Below the pieces are notes generated by a model, which saw only the letters and a list, made by a program, of their open reading frames with translations, did no database searches and was not told the origin of the DNA. This document shows positions 8,309-16,625 of a stretch of 64,000 nt of DNA, one piece after another. Origin of the DNA: Albibacterium profundi. Its GTDB lineage: Bacteria > Bacteroidota > Bacteroidia > Sphingobacteriales > Sphingobacteriaceae. Position numbers and translations under genes: made by a program. The stretch lies in assembly GCF_042159835.1 (NCBI RefSeq), contig NZ_JBBVGT010000002.1, positions 434,001 through 498,000 of the forward strand, read 5' to 3'. Numbering within the stretch: the first letter of the stretch is position 1; each line of letters starts with the position of its first letter.

Positions 8309-9781
8309 TTAATAAGCTTTAGCGAATAACACACGCTGTGTCGAAGGCTTACCTGTGACAATACAAGTACCTAATTCCTGTTTATTATTTATAGGAATAC
8401 AACGAATGGTCGCTTTCGTCTCTTCTTTGATCTGCTTTTCAGTTTCAACTGTTCCGTCCCAATGCGCGGAAATAAAACCACCCTTATTTTCAAGAACCTC
8501 TTTAAATTCTTCGTATGAATCAACTTCCGTCGTTTTCTCCATTTGGAATGTTTTGGCCGTATCGAAGATTGACTCTTGAATATCTGCTAACAACGTTTCT
8601 ATTCGGTCAATTAAACCTTCCTTAGATACGGTTTCCTTCGTCCGTTGATCACGCCTCGCAATTTCAACTGTCCCATTTTTCAAATCTCGCGCACCTACAG
8701 TTAATCGCACAGGTACACCTTTTAACTCCCACTCTGCAAACTTAAACCCAGGACGATGCGTATCACGGTCATCAAATTTCATCGAGATATCTTTCTGTTT
8801 CCCTGCCGCCATTAACTCGTCAACCAGTAGATTAATTTCCTGCCTTTCTTCTTCGGTCTTATAAATAGGTACAATAACGACTTGAATGGGTGCCAACATA
8901 GGTGGTAAAACCAACCCAGCGTCATCCGAATGAGCCATAATAAGTGCGCCCATCAAGCGTGTTGACACGCCCCATGAGGTGGCCCAAACATGCTCCAATT
9001 TTCCTTCCTTCGACGTGAACTTGACATCGAAAGCCTTCGCAAAATTTTGTCCCAAAAAATGGGATGTACCCGCTTGCAAAGCTTTCCCATCTTGCATTAA
9101 AGCTTCAATACAGTAAGTATCAACAGCACCAGCGAAGCGCTCAGTTTCCGTTTTCCTACCTCGAACCACCGGCATAGCCATCCATTGTTCAGCGAAAGTA
9201 GCATACACATCTAACATTTGCTCCGCTTCGGCAATGGCTTCTGCTTGCGTGGCGTGAGCAGTATGCCCTTCTTGCCACAAAAACTCAGCAGTTCGCAAGA
9301 ATAAACGCGTACGCATTTCCCAGCGGACAACATTGGCCCATTGATTGACAAGGATAGGTAAATCGCGATAGGATTCAATCCATCCGCGGTAGGTATTCCA
9401 AATGATTGTCTCCGACGTTGGCCTCACTATGAGCTCTTCTTCTAACTTTGCTTCCTCATCAACAACAATGTTACCTGTACCATCATTTTTCAACCGATAA
9501 TGAGTCACAACGGCACATTCGGTGGCAAAACCTTCTACGTGCGACGCTTCCTTCGAAAAAAATGACTTAGGAATGAATAAAGGAAAATACGCGTTACTAT
9601 GCCCGGTGTCTTTAAACATTTTGTCCAAAGCGGCCTGCATTTTTTCCCAAATAGCGAAACCGTATGGCTTAATGACCATGCAGCCACGAACCGCGGAATG
9701 TTCGGCTAAATCGGCTTTATCGACCAGCTCATTATACCATTGGGAATAATCTTCCGTTCTACTTGTAATACCCTTACCCAT
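8309..9781 (-). CDS. proS: Prolyl-tRNA synthetase (archaeal/eukaryote-like form)
   Basis: A 490-residue class II aminoacyl-tRNA synthetase that charges tRNA-Pro in the cytoplasm. It is the short form without the bacterial INS editing domain. It has the N-terminal catalytic core (GCMVIKPYGFAIWEKMQ, RPTSETIIWNTY, motif 2 around RWEMRTRLFLRTAEFLWQEGHTAHAT, GTSHFLGQNFAKAFD), then an anticodon-binding domain (VVIVPIYKT, FDDRDTHRPGFKFAEWELKGVP) and the extra C-terminal zinc-like domain ending in KAY, the conserved terminal tyrosine of this subgroup. This type is usual in Bacteroidota. A TAACTTTG -7-like box lies about 60 bp upstream (9848-9841, minus strand) without a clear -33 partner. Confidence 0.97.
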   Translation of the reverse strand: MGKGITSRTEDYSQWYNELVDKADLAEHSAVRGCMVIKPYGFAIWEKMQAALDKMFKDTGHSNAYFPLFIPKSFFSKEASHVEGFATECAVVTHYRLKNDGTGNIVVDEEAKLEEELIVRPTSETIIWNTYRGWIESYRDLPILVNQWANVVRWEMRTRLFLRTAEFLWQEGHTAHATQAEAIAEAEQMLDVYATFAEQWMAMPVVRGRKTETERFAGAVDTYCIEALMQDGKALQAGTSHFLGQNFAKAFDVKFTSKEGKLEHVWATSWGVSTRLMGALIMAHSDDAGLVLPPMLAPIQVVIVPIYKTEEERQEINLLVDELMAAGKQKDISMKFDDRDTHRPGFKFAEWELKGVPVRLTVGARDLKNGTVEIARRDQRTKETVSKEGLIDRIETLLADIQESIFDTAKTFQMEKTTEVDSYEEFKEVLENKGGFISAHWDGTVETEKQIKEETKATIRCIPINNKQELGTCIVTGKPSTQRVLFAKAY

Positions 9782-9969
9782 TGTAATTTATCAGTTTTAT
9801 TAGCTATATTAAAGTCAAATACTAATCAATTCTTTATACACAAAGTTATACGGATTTATTAATATTGTGGCTTTTATATTAGAAATTTTTAACATACGCA
9901 TTAAACCTCAGCATATTAAATTAGTCAAATAAGTAATTGCTGTACGAAAACCGCAAAAACTAAAACAAG

Positions 9970-10944
9970 ATGAAACTGAAATACAAAATATTAAATGGCT
10001 TGGGACTCATGGGTGTCATGGCTTTTTTAGGCTCATGTGCATCAATGAACCAGACCGCGCAAACATTTCCTGATGATGTTTACGGGCGGGATGCAGAGGC
10101 TGTGGTCGTTGCTCAAAGTGACAACGAACGGTATGAGGAAGAGGAGTATTACGAAGATAACTATTCCAATCAGGACTACTATGACGGTTATTACGATGGA
10201 ATGTCTTATGCTACTAGGATTAGTCGTTTTTATTACGGTACGCCGGGTCTGCCCTACTACGATCCATGGATAAATCACTGGGCCTATTATAGCCCGTTCT
10301 ATTCAGGACTCTCATTCGGATTCGGATGGAACAGTTGGTATAGTCCATATTATGGCTACTCACGCTTAGGTTGGGGTAATCCATATTATGGTGGTTACTG
10401 GGGACCTTATTCGTATTATGGCGGTGGCTATTATGGTGGAGGTTACTATGGTGGAGGTTACTATGGTGGCGGAGGATATTATACAGGTAATATCCGAGAC
10501 CGTCGGGTTCGTCCTACGAGAATCGGGACGGATAATGTTCGAAGAACTACAAGACCTTCAATAGGATCATCGACCAATAGAACCCGCAGCGGGATAACTG
10601 CGACGAGACCGTCTACCGGCGATAGACTGCAAAGAACGCGCTCAACAGCCAACGGGACACAGCGTCCAACAAGTATCGAAAGAAGTCGGACTCGTAGCAC
10701 GGAAGCACGACCAACTCCATCAAACAGGAGGCCAACTTCTGATCGTCCAACACCAAGAACACGTAGTCAGGAAGTGAGACGTCCGGCAACACAAAGCAGA
10801 CCGACTCAACGCCCGCAAGCGAGACCGGCCCAACGCTCACGTCCGACTCCAACGGTAAGAAGTACTCCGCCGAGAAGCTCTGCACCAGCGAGCAGACCTA
10901 GCTCAAGCAGAGGTAGCTCGAGTTCTTCACGCTCACAACGCTAA
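9970..10944 (+). CDS. Tyr/Gly-rich lipoprotein with basic disordered tail
   Basis: A 324-residue predicted lipoprotein of unknown function. The N-terminus is a lipoprotein signal peptide with lipobox LGSC (cysteine at about 23), followed by CASMNQTAQ. An acidic Glu/Tyr/Asp-rich segment (about 55-75) follows, then a Tyr/Gly/Pro/Trp-rich part with YYGGG repeats (about 140-172). The last 150 residues are almost entirely Arg, Ser, Thr and Pro (pI strongly basic), with no predicted fold. Such proteins recur in Sphingobacteriaceae, often labelled hypothetical. An outer-membrane location with the disordered tail binding cell-surface polymers is possible but unproven. It stands alone, ended by the terminator at 10968. 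Confidence 0.8.
   Translation: MKLKYKILNGLGLMGVMAFLGSCASMNQTAQTFPDDVYGRDAEAVVVAQSDNERYEEEEYYEDNYSNQDYYDGYYDGMSYATRISRFYYGTPGLPYYDPWINHWAYYSPFYSGLSFGFGWNSWYSPYYGYSRLGWGNPYYGGYWGPYSYYGGGYYGGGYYGGGYYGGGGYYTGNIRDRRVRPTRIGTDNVRRTTRPSIGSSTNRTRSGITATRPSTGDRLQRTRSTANGTQRPTSIERSRTRSTEARPTPSNRRPTSDRPTPRTRSQEVRRPATQSRPTQRPQARPAQRSRPTPTVRSTPPRSSAPASRPSSSRGSSSSSRSQR
10420..10476 (+). repeat. 15-bp tandem repeat coding for YYGGG
   Basis: GGTGGAGGTTACTAT occurs at 10435-10449 and 10450-10464, with degenerate copies on both sides (GGCGGTGGCTATTAT at 10420-10434; GGTGGCGGAGG from 10465). The unit is in frame and encodes Gly-Gly-Gly-Tyr-Tyr, so copy-number change would lengthen or shorten the protein without a frameshift. 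Confidence 0.85.
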
Positions 10945-10967
10945 AAAGCTAAACAAACATACATTAT

Positions 10968-10991
10968 AAGTCGGCCGATACCGGCCGACTT
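10968..10991 (+). terminator. Rho-independent terminator after the Tyr/Gly-rich lipoprotein
   Basis: AAGTCGGCCG / CGGCCGACTT, a 10-bp stem rich in G+C with a 4-nt loop, followed by TTCTTTTC. Confidence 0.9.
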
Positions 10992-11021
10992 TTCTTTTCA
11001 AATTCAATTTAGAACTCCGAT

Positions 11022-12557
11022 ATGAAAAAAGAAATAACTAGTTTTTTGCTTTCTGCATTTTGCATGATTGGCCTAAGTCAAGCTCAGTACGTTGAAGACG
11101 GGCTTCTGTTTTCTCAACCTGACCTTGGATCCACGGCTAGATTTAAGGCAATGGGTAGTGCAAACACATCCCTAGGTGGCGATCTCAGTTCGATCACCGG
11201 CAACCCAGCTGGATTAGGCTTTTTTAATACGTCTGATGCAGGCTTAAGTTTTGACTATTTGAACAGTCAAAGTAAAAGCAGCTATTATGGAACTTCAACT
11301 ACGGGAACTAAAGAGAAATTCTCGTTAAGTCAGGGTGGTGCTGTATTTCATATGCCGGTGCGTTCTACTGTAGGACGTAATACGGGTTGGTTAAACTTCA
11401 ATATAGGTATTGGTTATACTAAAACCAATGACTTCAATTCAACGATCGACTTTATAGGAGAAAATAACACAAGTAGCTATACCAATTTCCTAGCAGAAGC
11501 AGCGAATGACCCAAGCTATGAACCTGCGTTCGGTGACTGGGGTTATGAAAGCTACTTGCTTGATTATAACGAAAGCGAAGGCTTCTACTTCCCTGCCGCC
11601 AGCGAGAGTACCTCAAACAGTCAGGGCAATTTAGACAAGCGGACAGGCAACCAATTTCAAACTAATATAGCATTTGGCGCTAATTATAGTAACAAGCTAT
11701 ACGTCGGAGCATCCATCGGCATCGCGGGCTTCAGCTACCGTAAAGAACGACGATTCGACGAAATTGGCTTTATGAAAGAAGAGGGAGAGATCGCAGCAAT
11801 TAATCCCGGATCCGACTTCTTAGATCCCAATCATGAGGCGTATGATTTTGTATACGCAGACTATGAGTTGAGTTCATCGAGCGTGCAAAAAACAAATGGA
11901 ACGGGTTTTAACGGGACTGTCGGCTTCATCTATAAGCCAGACAATATGTTTCAAGTAGGATTTTCCGCGACATCACCCACTTGGTATACGGTTACAGATG
12001 ACTACAGCATGTATTTCGACAGCTGGATGGTTGACCCGGAGACTGGAGATGCATTTTTTGAATATGTATCGGATGAAGAATTATTTTATGACGAATATAA
12101 ATTAAGGACTCCTTATCGCTTAAATGCAGGAGTGTCAGCTATATTCACAGAAGGACTAATTACCGCAGATGTGGAGTATGTTGATTATGCGAGTATGCGT
12201 ATTACGACCGATTATGCCGATGTAAACACCGCCTCAGACGAAGACATTGCCAATATATATCAGAGCGCGGTAAATTTCCGCTTGGGTGGTGAGTATCGTT
12301 TAGCATCTGACTTCCTACTACGGGCTGGTTATAATTATCGCGGCAACCCGTATCAAGATGGGTTGGAAAGCACGGCACAAACTATATCGGGTGGATTAGG
12401 CTACAGGATTAATAATACGTATATAGATCTAACTTACTTAAATCAACGATCAGACATGGAGTACACGCCTTATCAGTCGATCGAGTACCCATCCAATACA
12501 GCATCAATTAAGAACAGTAGAAATAATGTATTTTTAACCGTCGGATTTAAGTTTTAA
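11022..12557 (+). CDS. FadL/OmpP1-like outer-membrane protein
   Basis: A 511-residue outer-membrane beta-barrel protein with a Sec signal peptide (MKKEITSFLLSAFCMIGLSQ, cut after A-Q-A style site). The start of the mature protein, ARFKAMGSANTSLGGDLSSI then NPAGLGFF, is the hallmark of the FadL/TodX/OmpP1 transport family: an early conserved G-G and the NPAGL motif. Alternating aromatic/polar strands run to the end, which closes with VFLTVGFKF, a C-terminal aromatic residue as needed for barrel insertion. FadL proteins import hydrophobic compounds such as long-chain fatty acids; the true substrate here is unknown. Confidence 0.88.
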   Translation: MKKEITSFLLSAFCMIGLSQAQYVEDGLLFSQPDLGSTARFKAMGSANTSLGGDLSSITGNPAGLGFFNTSDAGLSFDYLNSQSKSSYYGTSTTGTKEKFSLSQGGAVFHMPVRSTVGRNTGWLNFNIGIGYTKTNDFNSTIDFIGENNTSSYTNFLAEAANDPSYEPAFGDWGYESYLLDYNESEGFYFPAASESTSNSQGNLDKRTGNQFQTNIAFGANYSNKLYVGASIGIAGFSYRKERRFDEIGFMKEEGEIAAINPGSDFLDPNHEAYDFVYADYELSSSSVQKTNGTGFNGTVGFIYKPDNMFQVGFSATSPTWYTVTDDYSMYFDSWMVDPETGDAFFEYVSDEELFYDEYKLRTPYRLNAGVSAIFTEGLITADVEYVDYASMRITTDYADVNTASDEDIANIYQSAVNFRLGGEYRLASDFLLRAGYNYRGNPYQDGLESTAQTISGGLGYRINNTYIDLTYLNQRSDMEYTPYQSIEYPSNTASIKNSRNNVFLTVGFKF

Positions 12558-12578
12558 CAATACCGATCCAACAATGTC

Positions 12579-12629
12579 TTAAAATGCAAGAGGCGCTTAA
12601 ATAAAATTTAAGCGCCTCTTGCATTTTAA
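12579..12629. terminator. Long bidirectional terminator
   Basis: A perfect 24-bp inverted repeat with a 3-nt loop (AAA) between the convergent FadL-like gene and hpf. The centre is G+C-rich (GCAAGAGGCGC), and both ends are A/T-rich, so it can act in both directions. Confidence 0.9.
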
Positions 12630-12641
12630 ATAAAAATAAAT

Positions 12642-12995
12642 TTATATCTCCTCTTTGTTCTCAATCTCAACCATTACGTCTTTATGATTGCTGAGGACTG
12701 TTCTATTTTCTCGGGTTTTTTGCTTATTAATCTGTCTTCTCAATGACTCAACGGCTAAGTCTGTCGCTTCTTCAAAACTTTTTGCTTGCCCTTTCGCGAA
12801 CAACTGGTTTCCTGGTATATTAATTTTAAATTCTGCTATTTTATTTGCCTCACTTTCGCCATTTTCTAACTTTAAATAGCAGATTCCATCTAACAATTGG
12901 TCATAAAACTGAGTTAGTTTGTTTGTTTTTCGCTGAATAAAATCAACTAATTTTTGATCTGCATCAAAATGAATAGATTGCACAGTAATGTTCAT
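12642..12995 (-). CDS. hpf: Ribosome hibernation promoting factor, short form
   Basis: A 117-residue HPF/RaiA-family protein (residues 1-105 span the S30AE fold), lacking the C-terminal dimerisation domain of long HPF. It binds the decoding region of the 30S subunit and stalls ribosomes in stationary phase. Family signs are the start MNITVQSIHFDADQKLVDFI, the YLKLENGESEANKIAEFKI strand region and SFEEATDLAVESLRRQINKQK. It is the last gene of rpsU-xerC-hpf; the gap to xerC is 14 bp and contains a good purine-rich ribosome site (AAAGGAGG). This order is conserved in many Bacteroidota. Confidence 0.93.
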   Translation of the reverse strand: MNITVQSIHFDADQKLVDFIQRKTNKLTQFYDQLLDGICYLKLENGESEANKIAEFKINIPGNQLFAKGQAKSFEEATDLAVESLRRQINKQKTRENRTVLSNHKDVMVEIENKEEI

Positions 12996-13009
12996 CTTTC
13001 CTCCTTTTT

Positions 13010-13891
13010 TTAAGCCTTTGGATGGGCCTGTTTATAAATATATTTCAACCGTTCAACTGAGTTATGCGTATAGACTTGCGTAGATGCAAGACTAGAATGA
13101 CCCAGCAGTTCCTTAATGTCGTTTAGTTGAGCTCCATTGTTAAGCATGGCCGTCGCTATGCTATGTCTCAATACATGCGGACTTCTTTTCTGTTTGGACG
13201 AGATCAATCCTAATCTATTTCGGACAACCTGATAAATTAGTTCTGCATACGCGTCTTCTCCTTTATTTGTAACAATCAACTTCGAACTTGTGTTGTTAAA
13301 ATTATGTTTTTCTTTAAGAACTATATATTCCTTTATTACCTCACTTAACGAAGATGTAATGGGAACCAATCTTTCTTTACTCCCTTTACCAAATATACGA
13401 ATCGTACCCTGCATAAAATCGATATCATGTTCAGAGATTTGTAATAATTCTGAACGACGAACTCCTGTACCAAACAAAATTTCAACCACGACTCGATCTC
13501 GATACCCTTGGAAGTCATTTGAAAAACCCCCTTCTGAATCCAGCATCTTGATTATATCATTAGATGGAATAAAATGAGGTAGATTCTTTGGCGTTTTTAG
13601 CATCTTGACTAATGCTACCGGATTAACGTCAATTATCTGTTCACGAAGTAAAAACTTATGGAATGATTTAAGGGATGAAATGGTACGATTAATACTTCTA
13701 GGTTGAAGCTTCCTTTCCATTAGCTGGGCCAGAAAAGCCCGTATTTGATGGTGAGTCGCATCCTGAACTTGAAAGCCATTCTTGGTCAGATAGTCTAAAT
13801 AAGTTCGAATGTCTCTTTCATATGCATGAATGCTATGAACAGAATAGTTCTTTTCGTACTTTAGGAAATTTATGAAACGCTCTAAAAACAT
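13010..13891 (-). CDS. xerC: Tyrosine recombinase XerC/XerD
   Basis: A 293-residue tyrosine recombinase that resolves chromosome dimers at dif. It has the N-terminal SAM-like DNA-binding domain (MFLERFINFLKYEKNYSVHS to about 90) and the catalytic domain. Catalytic residues are visible: the first Arg in GTGVRRSELLQI, Lys in IFGKGSKERLVPI, HVLRHSIATAML (His-x-x-Arg), the GHSSLASTQ histidine and the nucleophile Tyr in TQVYTH near the C-terminus. Length and genomic position between rpsU and hpf argue for a housekeeping Xer rather than an integrase. Whether it is the C or D partner is uncertain. Its ATG follows directly on the U-run of the hairpin at 13892-13939. Confidence 0.9.
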   Translation of the reverse strand: MFLERFINFLKYEKNYSVHSIHAYERDIRTYLDYLTKNGFQVQDATHHQIRAFLAQLMERKLQPRSINRTISSLKSFHKFLLREQIIDVNPVALVKMLKTPKNLPHFIPSNDIIKMLDSEGGFSNDFQGYRDRVVVEILFGTGVRRSELLQISEHDIDFMQGTIRIFGKGSKERLVPITSSLSEVIKEYIVLKEKHNFNNTSSKLIVTNKGEDAYAELIYQVVRNRLGLISSKQKRSPHVLRHSIATAMLNNGAQLNDIKELLGHSSLASTQVYTHNSVERLKYIYKQAHPKA

Positions 13892-13939
13892 AAAAAACTA
13901 TTTGCTCCCTCAATGCTTTGAAGTTACAAATAGTTTTTT
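13892..13939 (-). terminator. Attenuator-like hairpin between rpsU and xerC
   Basis: On the minus strand AAAAAACTATTTG, a 22-nt loop and CAAATAGTTTTTT form a 13-bp stem whose 3' arm ends in six T, directly abutting the xerC start codon (13891). It looks like a weak intrinsic terminator that would let rpsU be expressed far above xerC-hpf, or a structure that hides the xerC translation start. Confidence 0.6.
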
Positions 13940-13960
13940 AATATGTAAAGACAATAAGAA

Positions 13961-14152
13961 TTAAATCGTCTCTTGATTCAATTTCTGCTTGTATATTGCT
14001 TTCTTCACTTGAACACGACGGGAGATCGACTTCTTCTCATAAGCTTGACGAGAACGCAATTCCCTAAGGACACCCGTTTTTTCGAATTTCTTCTTGAAAC
14101 GCTTTAACGCCCTATCCAAAGATTCGCCTTCTTTAACATTTACTATAATCAT
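13961..14152 (-). CDS. rpsU: 30S ribosomal protein S21
   Basis: A 63-residue basic ribosomal protein of the small subunit, located near the anti-Shine-Dalgarno region of 16S rRNA. The start MIIVNVKEGESLDRALKRF and the segment FKKKFEKTGVLRELRSRQAYEKKS are diagnostic of S21; length is normal. First gene of the rpsU-xerC-hpf operon with a strong promoter at 14193-14225. Confidence 0.97.
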   Translation of the reverse strand: MIIVNVKEGESLDRALKRFKKKFEKTGVLRELRSRQAYEKKSISRRVQVKKAIYKQKLNQETI

Positions 14153-14192
14153 ATGGTTAACTACCCCCTTTCGTTATAAATTTTTAGAGTTG

Positions 14193-14225
14193 CAAAGATA
14201 AACAAATCAATCTAGAACACAAAAA
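14193..14225 (-). promoter_or_regulatory. rpsU promoter
   Basis: Minus strand TTTTTG (14225-14220), 19-bp spacer, TATCTTTG (14200-14193): a full match to the Bacteroidota TTTG/TAnnTTTG pattern, about 40 bp before the rpsU ATG. The matching downstream gene is a highly expressed ribosomal protein, which supports it. Confidence 0.7.
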
Positions 14226-14239
14226 TTTAAAAGGTATTT

Positions 14240-16414
14240 TTATTCAGGATCGGGCGTAAACAGCACATCGACGACCGGTTTAATGTCTTCATCTCTCGAA
14301 AACAGATCCCAAATCAAATTACTTTTACCATTTTCAATCATAACAGCCGAAATACCGTAACGTACCCCTTGCCATTGGGTGTTCTCCTTATTTTCAACGA
14401 GGTTAATTGTACGAAAGCCGTATTCATTCCAAAATAGCTCCGGATATTGCCGATACGTACTTGCTAAATTTTTTATAGCAAACTCAGGATTGATCGGGTA
14501 TGCTGCAACAATTGATGAAGGAGAGATGAGACCTTTGGAGTTTACGATCAATCCCCGACTCAAACTGATTGGCAATACGCCCTTCTCCGAGGATCTACGT
14601 AACTGGATAAGAACATGGTTTTGTAGCTCGTGATAGTAGTTCGCAAATTGATCACGCTTACCTCGTGGATCAAACACCAAGAACGATGATAGAAGGCTAC
14701 TCAATGACTCATCCACATTTGCTACATCTAAAGACAGGCCATAATATATACGTTCTTTCGCAATTTCAGACTCAGTAGTATCAACAAGCTGAACGGCCGG
14801 CTTAAGGGTCGCCGTTAAATCCTGGCTCGTCATATTTGTATCAACCTGAGGAAGGCTGAGTTCTTCAATTTCATCCACTAAGGAAGAATCCACTTTATAA
14901 AATCTGTTTAATGCGTCATTGTAAAAATTCAACTCAATATTATGACTTGGGGAAGCCAGCGCCAGCAAGTAGGTGGTTAGCGCATCTCTTCCTAATAAGG
15001 GTAGGGCATTCTCAAACCCATATTTCTCAGACCAATTTGTGTATAAATAAGAATTTCCGTTCCTAGTAAATTGATTCCATTGCACTGCGTTCCATATTTC
15101 GTCTATTTTCTTACGAACCTCGATTTCGACTGCATTATTTTCACTTAAATACTGTTTAGCTGTCAAGAGTCCTTGTATTAGCAAAGAGGTACCGCTCAGA
15201 TCCACCGTAAAACCACTCTCTTTAGAATAAACACCTTCACCCGATCGTCCATCCATCAAAGCCGGAAATGCGCCGTACCGTGCTTCTGCTCCTCTTAAGA
15301 ATCTAATAATCTTCTGAATCCGAGCGGTAAACTGTTCTCTTGTAAAAACCTTTTGTTCAACGCCACTAATGGAGGCCATGATAGCAACACCCGTTAGAGC
15401 GGGCGAAACGATAGCACTTTTTGTTGCTGGCTTTAGCAATTGCATACCGCTATTAAATTCGGCTCCATCTGCGAAATATTGAATATTCGCCTGATGCACC
15501 ATATCAAGCAACTCCGCATCCGTTAATACTTTCGTTTGCGCTTTCTCTACGTTACTGAATGGGGATTCACGATATTGATAATCAACCCAGGCTATTTTAT
15601 AATAATATTCTTTGCCAGTTTCAGGCACTACATCACTGTAACGATTGGAAAAAATGGGTCGAATAGCGACAGGTTGAAAATTCTTATTGTCTTCTGAGCG
15701 ATATATCTTAATATAACGCAAGCTTGGCGTCAACGGCAGACGCCATGATATATCTACGTGTCTTTCATATGCCTTAACATCCTGTATTACGGCTGCACCT
15801 GTCAGTCGGTTCTGAGGAGTCTTACGTGGAAGAACTTCTATTTGGTCAATATACAGCTGGTGATTCTTACCATCTGTTCCTATCTGTGAAAAGCGAATTC
15901 CCATAATTCTGGCTCCGTCATCAGCAAATCCAATTTGCTCCAAGGGTATCTCAACCGACACCCACATATTTTCCTGATATGAATCAATATAGTTCGCTAG
16001 TTGAACTCTCTTCGTATAACTCGAATCTGCACGAATTAGCTCAACGGCAGGTAGCTCCGCCAAGCTTGTTGATGACTGAACATATAATTTAAAAATTAAC
16101 GCTGAGTTCCTTTCTGGCAGATAACTATCCGGATAGAAAATATCTGCTGTCCACTGGCCTTTACTCGCCGATATATACTTCAACACCAAGGAGTTCTTAG
16201 GCGTAAAAAAAACCGAATCTGATACTGGCAGATTACCTTTTATATTCATAATCCAACTTGCACCCGAATATTCAACCTTACTGCCAGAATAGCTATTAGG
16301 CAAAACGCTATTGGCAAATAAAACATCTGGATAAGTTTCGGCCCGGACGCTGGAAGAAAAGCAAATTATAAAACTAAAAAGGGTGAAATAAAAATTAAAG
16401 TAAGTTTGCTTCAT
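14240..16414 (-). CDS. Exported glycoamylase-like protein, probably lacking usual active-site residues
   Basis: A 724-residue exported protein. The start at 16414 is preferred over an upstream in-frame ATG (16453), because it has a GAGG ribosome site and begins with a clean signal peptide (MKQTYFNFYFTLFSFIICFS). Order: a beta-rich carbohydrate-binding-like region (about 25-200), a fibronectin-III-like part (about 205-300, ISWRLPLTPSLRYIKIYRS, YYYKIAWVDYQYRESPFS), then a C-terminal alpha-helical glycoamylase-like (PF10091/GH144-type) domain. The last is shown by SLLIQGLLTAKQYL, LVFDPRGKRDQFANYYHE and VMIENGKSNLIWDLF. Motifs of active relatives are altered: the usual VETAFL is VDLSGTSLL, and the ENCWGLTASD-type segment is absent. 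It may be a non-catalytic glycan-binding relative (inference). It stands alone on this strand. Confidence 0.75.
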   Translation of the reverse strand: MKQTYFNFYFTLFSFIICFSSSVRAETYPDVLFANSVLPNSYSGSKVEYSGASWIMNIKGNLPVSDSVFFTPKNSLVLKYISASKGQWTADIFYPDSYLPERNSALIFKLYVQSSTSLAELPAVELIRADSSYTKRVQLANYIDSYQENMWVSVEIPLEQIGFADDGARIMGIRFSQIGTDGKNHQLYIDQIEVLPRKTPQNRLTGAAVIQDVKAYERHVDISWRLPLTPSLRYIKIYRSEDNKNFQPVAIRPIFSNRYSDVVPETGKEYYYKIAWVDYQYRESPFSNVEKAQTKVLTDAELLDMVHQANIQYFADGAEFNSGMQLLKPATKSAIVSPALTGVAIMASISGVEQKVFTREQFTARIQKIIRFLRGAEARYGAFPALMDGRSGEGVYSKESGFTVDLSGTSLLIQGLLTAKQYLSENNAVEIEVRKKIDEIWNAVQWNQFTRNGNSYLYTNWSEKYGFENALPLLGRDALTTYLLALASPSHNIELNFYNDALNRFYKVDSSLVDEIEELSLPQVDTNMTSQDLTATLKPAVQLVDTTESEIAKERIYYGLSLDVANVDESLSSLLSSFLVFDPRGKRDQFANYYHELQNHVLIQLRRSSEKGVLPISLSRGLIVNSKGLISPSSIVAAYPINPEFAIKNLASTYRQYPELFWNEYGFRTINLVENKENTQWQGVRYGISAVMIENGKSNLIWDLFSRDEDIKPVVDVLFTPDPE

Positions 16415-16523
16415 AACCTCAATTAGAAAAAATACAAATATTACAAAAACCAAGCCATATCATGATTAATTAATATATTTAGATCGTAACACACAAAAAG
16501 GTCATATATGCTGTTTTTCTTTT

Positions 16524-16553
16524 ACCGACGAAAGGGCTTCACTCACCGATTTT
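16524..16553 (+). promoter_or_regulatory. Candidate LytTR operator (9-bp direct repeat, 21-bp period)
   Basis: ACCGACGAA (16524-16532) and ACCGATTTT (16545-16553) are direct repeats with 21 bp from start to start and a 12-bp spacer, the classic geometry of LytTR-domain binding sites. The same repeat with the same period lies at 51041-51070. It ends 48 bp before the -7 box of the downstream operon, which encodes a LytTR regulator. Confidence 0.6.
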
Positions 16554-16577
16554 TTTACGGTCTCCGACTATTTCTTC

Positions 16578-16608
16578 TTTTGAACCCGAAGCGTTGTAGG
16601 TATATTTG
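16578..16608 (+). promoter_or_regulatory. Promoter of the LiaF-like/LytS/LytTR operon
   Basis: TTTTG (16578-16582), 18-bp spacer, TATATTTG (16601-16608), a perfect TAnnTTTG -7 box. The start would fall near 16615, about 11 nt before the ATG at 16626. Confidence 0.7.
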
Positions 16609-16625
16609 ATCAAACATTTAAGAAC

